From Pirellulaceae bacterium (lineage in GTDB: Bacteria > Planctomycetota > Planctomycetia > Pirellulales > Pirellulaceae): 64,000 nucleotides of DNA. Positions 55,371 to 64,000 of the stretch are shown here, one piece after another. The position numbers were made by a program, and so were the translations under genes. Numbering within the stretch: position 1 is the first letter of the stretch; each line of letters starts with the position of its first letter. The notes under the pieces are model-generated. The model had not been told where the DNA came from. It worked only from the letters and a program-made list of their open reading frames with translations, and made no database searches. The DNA lies in contig BPJV01000002.1 of assembly GCA_026004795.1 (NCBI GenBank), positions 310,001 to 374,000 of the forward strand, given 5' to 3'.

Positions 55371-56309
55371 TCAGTGTGCGAGGGACGCCAGGCGCAACAA
55401 CAGGAGCGCGGCGATGAGATCTGCGGTGGTGCCGGGATTGAGCCTACCACCGCCGCGACGCAGTTCTTGGTCCAGTTGGCAGTAAGCGGTGTCGGCCAAA
55501 AGCTGTTCGACGCTGTTCGGTTTCTCCACTTTGATACACTGCGCATCGTGTCGGTGAACAGTATCCGAGTGCCAGGCAGACCACAGTCGACTGGCGGCTT
55601 GGCGCACCTGCCCCGCCGCCTCCGCTCCCGATTTGCGATGGATCAATCCATCGGGATCTGCGGCCAGCATGGCAACTTGCAACAAACAAACGGCGGTTTG
55701 GGCGTCCGCCGACCATCGCAACTGCGTCTCAAACGTCGGTAACCAGTGGTTGAACAACGCGGCGAAGCCTTCCACGTATTGGCGGGCCACGCCGTCGAAC
55801 GAAGCGACTTGGCGCATGGCGGCGCGTAGATCCGCTGCCGGTGGGCCGTGCACGTCATCGCGGGGGGCGTCGCCCAGGCCGCCAGGATCAGTCAATCGAA
55901 TCGCCGCATAGACATCGGCAGCATCGTGCGAATCCATTCGATCCAGGCAGTTGACCACGGCGCGTTGCCACTGCAAGAGCGACGATGGCCGCGCTATTTG
56001 AGCCGCGTGAACCAGCGGTGCCAACAGAAGGATGGTCCCCAGACTGGTATTGATCCCCACCGTGGTCTTCACGGCTTGTGCCGCCGCCAACACTTTCCGC
56101 CCAATCGTCGCGTGCCGCGGGTCGGTAAGCGTGGTGGCCAAGCAGTCGGCGGCCAACAGAAAATGGGCGTACTGCATGTCAGAGAAAGACCTGGTCGGAT
56201 GCACGTTGCCGAGTTTGGGAGCGGAGGCTTCCAGTTGGCACGCCAGGGAAACCGCTTGGGCAAGCGGCCAGCGTCGGTGGAAGGGAACGGGAACCCCCGG
56301 TTGATGCAT
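55371..56309 (-). CDS. Triphosphoribosyl-dephospho-CoA synthase family (CitG-like)
   Basis: The 312 residues match the CitG/MdcB family: AVSLACQLEASAPKLGNVHP with the conserved K-G/N-V-x-P motif, SFSDMQYAHFLLAA, VGINTSLGTILLLAPLV with the N-T-x-x-G nucleotide-binding loop, and GGGRLNPGTTADLIAALLLL near the end. CitG makes the prosthetic-group precursor of citrate lyase from ATP and dephospho-CoA. In planctomycetes and methylotrophs, a homologue belongs to the tetrahydromethanopterin C1 pathway gene set. No citrate lyase gene is near, so the latter role is more likely. It lies 24 bases after the hydrolase gene's stop, making an operon plausible. Confidence 0.85.
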   Translation of the reverse strand: MHQPGVPVPFHRRWPLAQAVSLACQLEASAPKLGNVHPTRSFSDMQYAHFLLAADCLATTLTDPRHATIGRKVLAAAQAVKTTVGINTSLGTILLLAPLVHAAQIARPSSLLQWQRAVVNCLDRMDSHDAADVYAAIRLTDPGGLGDAPRDDVHGPPAADLRAAMRQVASFDGVARQYVEGFAALFNHWLPTFETQLRWSADAQTAVCLLQVAMLAADPDGLIHRKSGAEAAGQVRQAASRLWSAWHSDTVHRHDAQCIKVEKPNSVEQLLADTAYCQLDQELRRGGGRLNPGTTADLIAALLLLRLASLAH

Positions 56310-56333
56310 GGTGGTGTTCCTGAGAACGTATCA

Positions 56334-57248
56334 TCAAGCGCGCCTGGCCACGGCAGGCTGAGCAAGCATCTTGTCGAGTTCCTCGAGCACCTCGTCGGGC
56401 GCTTCCTCCATGACGTAGTGCCCCACGTCCTCTAGTTGCCGTACGCGTGCTTGGGGGAACAACCGCTGCAGCCGCTCCAAGCACTCCGGGCGGAAGCACC
56501 AGTCCTTCATGCCCCACAGCAACGTCACCGGATGATGGACTAACATCGAACAATTGCTCTCGATCGACTCGAGCAACTGCCAAGTCGTTTGCGTCCTGCG
56601 CGTGGGGATATCGCGCACAAATCGATCGATGGCAATGCGATTGGCCCAGTTGTCGTAGGGAGCCAACAAGCCTGCGGCCACTGCTGGATCGAGCCGGGGT
56701 AGGCGGTGAATGGCCATCGTCAGCGCCGCCCGCGCGAACAGGTTCAATCCGCGAACCGCAAAGGTACCAAGTCCCGGGATCCGGCAGGCCCGAATCCGCC
56801 AGGGGATGTAGGGGGGAGGAAACACACCGGTGTTTAACAACAGGATCTTTTCGATGCGATCGAGATGACGTTGGGCCGCCCCCACGCCGATCGCCCCGCC
56901 CCAGTCGTGGGCCAACAAGGTGACATGGCGGAGATCCAAGTGCTCGATCAAGCGACTCAAGTTGCCGACGTGACGCTGCAGCGTGTATTCGTAATCCTGC
57001 GGCTTTTCACTACGCCCGCACCCGACATGGTCCACCGCGATCACTCGGTATCGATCGCCGAACCCCTGCAGCACCCGACGGTAGGTAAACGACCACGTGG
57101 GGTTTCCGTGCACGCAGAGGATGGTCTGCGTGGCATCGCGTGGTCCACACTCGACATAATGCATGCCCACAGTGTCCACCGAAGTCTCGGATTTCGGCAC
57201 TGCGATGTAGCGAGCTTCGAACGGATAGAGATCTTGCCAACTTCCCAT
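56334..57248 (-). CDS. Alpha/beta hydrolase, haloalkane dehalogenase/epoxide hydrolase type
   Basis: The 304 residues start at MGSWQDLYPFEARYIAVPKS; the in-frame extension to 57617 is non-homologous. Visible are the oxyanion-hole HGNPTW, IAVDHVGCGRSEKP, the nucleophile elbow LLAHDWGGAIG with Asp (not Ser) as nucleophile, and the catalytic His in VGHYVMEEAPDEV. An Asp nucleophile followed by Trp is typical of haloalkane dehalogenases and related epoxide hydrolases; the halide-binding Trp and substrate cannot be settled from sequence. The gene is upstream of the CitG-like gene with a 24-base spacing. Confidence 0.85.
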   Translation of the reverse strand: MGSWQDLYPFEARYIAVPKSETSVDTVGMHYVECGPRDATQTILCVHGNPTWSFTYRRVLQGFGDRYRVIAVDHVGCGRSEKPQDYEYTLQRHVGNLSRLIEHLDLRHVTLLAHDWGGAIGVGAAQRHLDRIEKILLLNTGVFPPPYIPWRIRACRIPGLGTFAVRGLNLFARAALTMAIHRLPRLDPAVAAGLLAPYDNWANRIAIDRFVRDIPTRRTQTTWQLLESIESNCSMLVHHPVTLLWGMKDWCFRPECLERLQRLFPQARVRQLEDVGHYVMEEAPDEVLEELDKMLAQPAVARRA

Positions 57249-57934
57249 GCGTTTGGGCCATCCGACACAACAGGGTGGACACGTCCGCAACAGGGCCGGC
57301 GCAGCCCCAAGAGGAGACCACCCATCAGGCTCGACCGCGGACGAAAAAAGTTCGTTCAGCGCGAGTATATCGCCCCGGCAAATCATTGTCTCCCCCAAGT
57401 GGCGAACCTCCTCGAACGCGTTCAGCCTCGCCGCCACCGTCTCGCTGCCACCGCCTCGCCGCCACAACTTGAACACCACCGCTGCAGGTGCCAGCGCGAG
57501 TCGAACAGGCGACCGGCGAGGATTTCTCCACGGCGAGTAGGGCGAGCCTGAGGGATAACAGCGGCGCAGGCCGACATCCAAGCCAGCATCCATTTGGCAC
57601 GCTGGGGCAGCTATCATCCGCCGGACACTGCCCCACGATCAATCCCCAGCTTCGCCCACCAGTGCTATCGAGTGCACCGGTTACAACCTTTACCACGGTG
57701 AAGTTCATAGAAACTCGGCAACGGCGACCCCGCCTGATCGGATTGCTCAGCGCAACGCGACAGGAAAGGGGTAAAACGGTGGTGGCCAACACGGTCACTT
57801 GGCCTAAACTACGAACGGACTCCATGCCGGTTGCGGCACCAAGGCGCCCCCGGGCGGACGGTTCGCAGGGAACGGTTCCCGCTTCATCCTAAAGAAAGAT
57901 TGTTGGATTAAGAAAACTTTGCTGAGGTGATCGA
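57249..57934. other. Intergenic, no gene seen
   Basis: About 690 bases between divergent genes (the hydrolase on the minus strand, pyrE on the plus), so it holds two promoters. Frames inside overlap one another and are shadows or random. Confidence 0.5.
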
Positions 57935-58486
57935 GTGCAAACCTATGACGCGACCAAGCTGAAGACATTGATTCAGCAACACGCCTTACAGTTCGGCGAC
58001 TTTACGTTGGCCAGCGGGAAGAAGGCCTCCTTCTATCTAGACTGCCGCAAGGTTACGTTGCACCCGGAAGGAGCCGTACAGATCGCCGCCGGGATGTTGC
58101 AGTTATTGGAAAATGAGCTGCCCGATGCGATCGGTGGCATGGCCATCGGAGCCGACCCGATCACGGCGGCGACGATCACGTTGGCTGGTTGGCGCGGCCT
58201 CCCGTTGTTAGGCTTCATCGTCCGGAAGGAGGCAAAGCAGCATGGGACGGGGCGGCAGGTAGAAGGGCCGATCGCGGCGGGAATGCGCGGCGTGATCGTC
58301 GAAGACGTGGTTACCAGCGGCGGCAGCGCGCTGAAGGCTGTTGACGCCGCTCGAGCGGCTGGGCTAAAGATAGAGCGTGTGTTGGCGATCGTGGACCGCT
58401 TGGAAGGGGGTCGCGAAACGATCGAGTCGGCGGGTCTGCGATTGGATACCTTGCTGACCATTGATGACTTAGGTGTCACGAGTTGA
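57935..58486 (+). CDS. pyrE: Orotate phosphoribosyltransferase
   Basis: The 183 residues have the usual length. The start is GTG at 57935, five bases after GAGGTGA. The N-terminal FGDFTLASGKKASFYLDCRK is the orotate/PRPP-binding start, LGFIVRKEAKQHGTG is the flexible catalytic loop with its lysines, and GVIVEDVVTSGGSALKAV is the PRPP-binding motif. It makes OMP from orotate and PRPP in pyrimidine synthesis. The protein is cytosolic. A conserved nuclease-like gene starts 51 bases downstream. Confidence 0.96.
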   Translation: MQTYDATKLKTLIQQHALQFGDFTLASGKKASFYLDCRKVTLHPEGAVQIAAGMLQLLENELPDAIGGMAIGADPITAATITLAGWRGLPLLGFIVRKEAKQHGTGRQVEGPIAAGMRGVIVEDVVTSGGSALKAVDAARAAGLKIERVLAIVDRLEGGRETIESAGLRLDTLLTIDDLGVTS

Positions 58487-58537
58487 GGGCTGCAGCCCTT
58501 TGCATTGCCGTCCCGCAGGGAAAGGAAGCCCGCAGGT

Positions 58538-59245
58538 ATGGAAACATCACTCCATCGCGACTTGAAACGGCATTATGCGGCCGACGCGGGTGCCGTCGAG
58601 GTAGTGGTGGAGGGATATCGCATCGATGCCGTCACCGCAGACGGCGAACTGGTCGAGATTCAGCATGCCTCGCTGGGGGCGCTGCGCACCAAAACGATCC
58701 GTCTATTGCAAGGGCACGGCCACCGGGTGCGAATCGTCAAACCGATCGTCCTGCGCAAACGGGTAACCACGGTCTCACGAGCGGGAGGTCCCGCGCTGCG
58801 CAGTCGCATGAGTCCGGTGCGGGGAGAGCCGACCGATCTGTTCCTTGAACTGGTCCACTTCTGCACGGTCTTTCCCCGAGAGCGATTGACCCTCGAGGCG
58901 ATCCTGGTGGAAGCCGAGGAGGTGCGGGTAGATCGCCAGCGCCCTACTCGTCGTGGAAAACGCTTTCGGTTGGTAGACCAGCGGTTGGTGCGTATCGATA
59001 CCACGCTCAGCCTCGCGACTCGGCGCGACTTGATCGGGCTGCTGCCGTGGCAAAACTTGCCACCACGTTTCGATACGGCCGAGCTGGCGTCAGCGATGGA
59101 AAAACCGCGCTGGTTCGCGCAGAAAGTCGCCTACTGCCTGCGCCATTGCGGAGCAGCCCGTGCGGTCGGCAAGCGGGGGAACAGTCGGATCTACTCCCTC
59201 GACGAAAACGCCCTCGCCAGGCCCCGCTCCCCAGCCAACCTTTGA
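58538..59245 (+). CDS. Conserved protein, possible nuclease-like N-terminal domain
   Basis: The 235 residues start at METSLHRDLKRHYAADAGAV. The N-terminal part (YRIDAVTADGELVEIQHASL, then LRTKTIRLLQGHGHRVRIVK) has the D...(E)xQ pattern and alpha-beta order of the PD-(D/E)XK nuclease-like fold. The central VHFCTVFPRERLTLEAILVE and C-terminal FDTAELASAMEKPRWFAQKV (a winged-helix-like segment) suggest DNA or nucleic-acid binding. It is a conserved planctomycete protein type without a proven function. It follows pyrE by 51 bases on the same strand. Confidence 0.72.
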   Translation: METSLHRDLKRHYAADAGAVEVVVEGYRIDAVTADGELVEIQHASLGALRTKTIRLLQGHGHRVRIVKPIVLRKRVTTVSRAGGPALRSRMSPVRGEPTDLFLELVHFCTVFPRERLTLEAILVEAEEVRVDRQRPTRRGKRFRLVDQRLVRIDTTLSLATRRDLIGLLPWQNLPPRFDTAELASAMEKPRWFAQKVAYCLRHCGAARAVGKRGNSRIYSLDENALARPRSPANL

Positions 59246-59370
59246 CCTGTGCCTCCTGGTTGCTGGCCCGTTGTTACCGCCTCAGGATCGCCTACCAATC
59301 TGTGGCGGAACCGTAGCGGATCGAAACCTACCCGACAACTGCCGATTAGATACTGGCGTCAAAGCCCCCT

Positions 59371-59433
59371 AAAAACCAACAGTCGCTGGCAGTTGCCTCC
59401 CTCGGCTGAAGCCTGCCAGCGACTGGTTGTTGG
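59371..59433 (-). terminator. Terminator of katG
   Basis: On the minus strand an interrupted stem of ~17 bp (CTGCCAGCGACTG core) closes a 20-base loop and is followed by TTTTTAGGGGG. It starts about 60 bases past the katG stop. Confidence 0.75.
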
Positions 59434-59491
59434 CTACCGATCCGCGGCACGGCAGTGAGGAGCTGATGCCCCCAACCGCCGTACCGGTCGC

Positions 59492-62006
<2,515 letters not shown>

Positions 62007-62921
62007 ATGGAACTCGACCAACTACGTTACTTTTTGAAGATCGCCGAGCTGGAAAACATTACCCGTGCGGCCGAAGCGCTAGGGGTCTCGCAATCAGCGC
62101 TCAGCCGATCGGTGCAACGCTTGGAAGAGGAACTAGGACGACCGCTGCTTGAACGCAAGACTCGGCGCGTCGTGGTTACCGAGGCGGGAAACCTGTTGCG
62201 ACGACGTGCCAAGGAGATTTTGGCGCTGTTGGACGACACCAAGACGGAGATCATGGACGACGGCAGCCATGGTCGTTTGCGCATCGGTGCCATCCCCACC
62301 ATCGCCCCCTACTTCCTGCCACCCGTTTTACAAGACTTTGCGGCCGACCATCCCGAGGCAACGCTCATGGTGCAGGAGATGACGACCGATGCCTTGATCA
62401 AGCAATGCAAGGAAGGAGACATCGATGTGGCCGTCGTCTCTTTACCCATCGACGTGCGGTACCTGGACGTCGAGCCCCTGTTCGAGGAAGAATTGTTGCT
62501 GGCCGTGTCTCCGCAGCATCCATTGGCAAAAAAGCGACGCATCGAGCCGACGGACTTGATGGACCAGCCCTTCATCCTGCTGGATGAATTGCATTGCTTG
62601 TCCGATCAAGTGTTGACCTACTGCCATCAACAGTTGTTGCAACCGGTGGTCGTGGAGCGCACCAGTCAGTTGGCCATGGTGCAAGAGCTTGTCGCCATGG
62701 GCCATGGAGTTTCCTTGGTCCCGGCCATGGCGGTGCGTTGCGATGCATCGAAACGCCGACTGTACCGCCGCATCGTCAATCCCACGCCGCGGCGCACCAT
62801 TGCTGCCATGTGGAACCCCTATCGCTTCGTCAGTCGGTTGCAGACGCAGTTTCGACAAACACTGATGCGTTATGGAAAACAGGCGGCTGCCGACACGGCG
62901 GAAGGCAGCCCCCCTGGCTGA
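62007..62921 (+). CDS. oxyR: LysR-type regulator, OxyR class
   Basis: The 304 residues start at MELDQLRYFLKIAELENITR, a LysR winged helix (ALGVSQSALSRSVQRLEEEL). The effector domain contains LDELHCLSDQVLTYC, with Cys197 and Cys206 separated by eight residues. This corresponds to the redox pair C199/C208 of E. coli OxyR and to its HCLRDQAMGFC context. The protein is therefore expected to sense peroxide by disulphide formation and control the divergent katG. It is cytosolic and its gene lies 172 bases from katG. Confidence 0.9.
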   Translation: MELDQLRYFLKIAELENITRAAEALGVSQSALSRSVQRLEEELGRPLLERKTRRVVVTEAGNLLRRRAKEILALLDDTKTEIMDDGSHGRLRIGAIPTIAPYFLPPVLQDFAADHPEATLMVQEMTTDALIKQCKEGDIDVAVVSLPIDVRYLDVEPLFEEELLLAVSPQHPLAKKRRIEPTDLMDQPFILLDELHCLSDQVLTYCHQQLLQPVVVERTSQLAMVQELVAMGHGVSLVPAMAVRCDASKRRLYRRIVNPTPRRTIAAMWNPYRFVSRLQTQFRQTLMRYGKQAAADTAEGSPPG

Positions 62922-63406
62922 TGGCTGGCGTGCCGCCACCGCGTTTCAGGAAGTTTCCTGCTAAGCCAACGGTGACCGGATGAGAGGCCGGCAGGTCATC
63001 GATCGGCGCACGGACCTGGCTTGTCTTACCGGTCGCGTGCTAGGCAAATGGTCGAGACGCCGCAGCCCAGGCTGCCACTCATTCTGTTTCCCGCAACCAT
63101 CCTCCATTTTTCCGTACCCATCATCCTTCCGTGGACCGCGCACCGCCATGGACAGCGGCACTGCACCGGGGGAAGACGGAGCAAGGAAACGACCACGGAA
63201 AACGACGGATGACTTGAATAATACGCATCCGCCACCTACCATAAACATTCTGGACAGGTCTTGCGGACGACCGCGTAGTGGAGCCAGTCAGTGGTCGGCG
63301 CCGGTACGTTCTCGCACGAACTTGTTCAGAACGCCCCAGATCTGGACGGAGTCGACTTGGCGTGCCCCGGCTTTTCCCAGACGCTCTTTTGAGACTTATT
63401 CACGAC
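62922..63406. other. Intergenic, no gene seen
   Basis: About 485 bases. Frames here continue into the ECF gene's upstream extension but contain only Arg/Pro/Ser-rich residues. No terminator is obvious for oxyR. Confidence 0.5.
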
Positions 63407-63982
63407 ATGGCTCTATCCGAAGCGGATCAGCTGTTGATCGACCGATGCCTGTCCGGCGCCGAGGGTGCATGGAACGCCTTCGTCGATCGCTATCTCCCTC
63501 TGCTGACTCATGTCGTAGTGGCCACGGCGGATATGAAATCTGTCGCCTTGCCTGCCGAGTTGCGTGACGACATGGTGGCCGAAATCTTGATGACGCTGGT
63601 CGACGATGACTTCGCCATCTTGCGTCGTTTCAAAGGCGAAAGCTCCTTGGGAACCTACTTGGTCGTCGTCGCTCGTCGGATAGCCGCGCGGAGGTTAACG
63701 AAGCTCAGTCGAATACCGCACACCACCTTGTCACCGCAGGCGGCTGAAGCGCTGGCAGGTTCGGCGCCTGCCAGCGACGCCGAGGCGGTGGAAAGCGAAG
63801 AGGAGGTGGTGGAACTATTGGCCAAGTTACCCAGCGATGAGGCCACAGCGATTCGCATGTTTCATCTCGAACACCGAAGTTACGACGACATCGGGATCCA
63901 CATCGGCATCCCGAAGAACTCGGTCGGTCCTCTTCTCTCGCGTGCGCGCAAGCGAATGCGCGAGCTGAAGCAAGAGCAATAG
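63407..63982 (+). CDS. ECF sigma factor
   Basis: The 191 residues start at MALSEADQLLIDRCLSG. Region 2 spans AWNAFVDRYLPLLTHVVV, RDDMVAEILMTLVDDDFAIL and RFKGESSLGTYLVVVARRIA. Region 4 includes LAKLPSDEATAIRMFHLEHR and SYDDIGIHIGIPKNSVGPLLSRARKRM, a helix-turn-helix that reads the -35 element. It is a small alternative sigma factor of the RpoE-like/planctomycete ECF type. No anti-sigma gene is visible before the window ends 18 bases later. Although it shows the same region 2 pattern as the CRISPR-cluster sigma-like protein, the two are otherwise different in length and sequence. Confidence 0.93.
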   Translation: MALSEADQLLIDRCLSGAEGAWNAFVDRYLPLLTHVVVATADMKSVALPAELRDDMVAEILMTLVDDDFAILRRFKGESSLGTYLVVVARRIAARRLTKLSRIPHTTLSPQAAEALAGSAPASDAEAVESEEEVVELLAKLPSDEATAIRMFHLEHRSYDDIGIHIGIPKNSVGPLLSRARKRMRELKQEQ

Positions 63983-64000
63983 TGCTGGTGGGGAAAGGTC

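Overview
The window comes from a planctomycete chromosome, most likely Pirellulales-like. Two DUF1559 prepilin-type proteins, a cysteine-rich YTV-repeat wall protein, a BBP7-type outer-membrane beta-barrel protein and DUF1573 proteins point this way. Coding regions are GC-rich, and many intergenic gaps are several hundred bases long and carry dispersed palindromic repeats. I see no rRNA or tRNA genes.

Left flank (1-25.7 kb): the 3' end of an Nramp-like transporter; ATP-dependent PEP carboxykinase; a macro-domain hydrolase and a secreted amidohydrolase (start and stop overlap); a zinc-ribbon/PilM-like gene split by a frameshift; a minus-strand run of DUF1573 and DUF1559 genes; the YTV wall protein; a class I glutamine amidotransferase-like protein without its nucleophile cysteine; BBP7; a response regulator fused to an HATPase domain; a large secreted protein of unknown role; a small zinc-ribbon operon; and an EcsC protein. 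Hairpin terminators follow several of these genes.

Defence island (26.0-52.6 kb): a type III-D-like CRISPR-Cas locus. On the plus strand lie a frameshifted csx3/P-loop gene, a sigma-factor-like gene, three unknown genes, a Lon-protease/CARF fusion and cas6. A 22-repeat array, its leader, cas1 and cas2 follow, the last three read on the minus strand. An IS66-family element with perfect 8-bp target duplications sits just upstream of cas2. The minus-strand effector operon then reads, in order of transcription: CARF-HEPN protein, HD-less Cas10 with GGDD, Cas7-like, Csx10, two Cas11-like small proteins, two Cas7-like proteins, Csx19-like and a TIGR03986-like RAMP, with a two-helix membrane protein downstream. 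The logic suggested is that target RNA recognition activates Cas10 to make cyclic oligoadenylate. That messenger would activate a Csm6-like RNase and also the Lon-CARF protease. The protease next to a sigma-like factor resembles the CalpL-CalpT-CalpS cascade, with different partner proteins. This is the strongest candidate for an undescribed system in the window.

Right flank (54-64 kb): a secreted zincin with a VHL-like beta domain, a CitG-like synthase, an alpha/beta hydrolase of the dehalogenase/epoxide-hydrolase type, pyrE, a planctomycete conserved protein, exported catalase-peroxidase KatG divergent from an OxyR-type regulator, and an ECF sigma factor.
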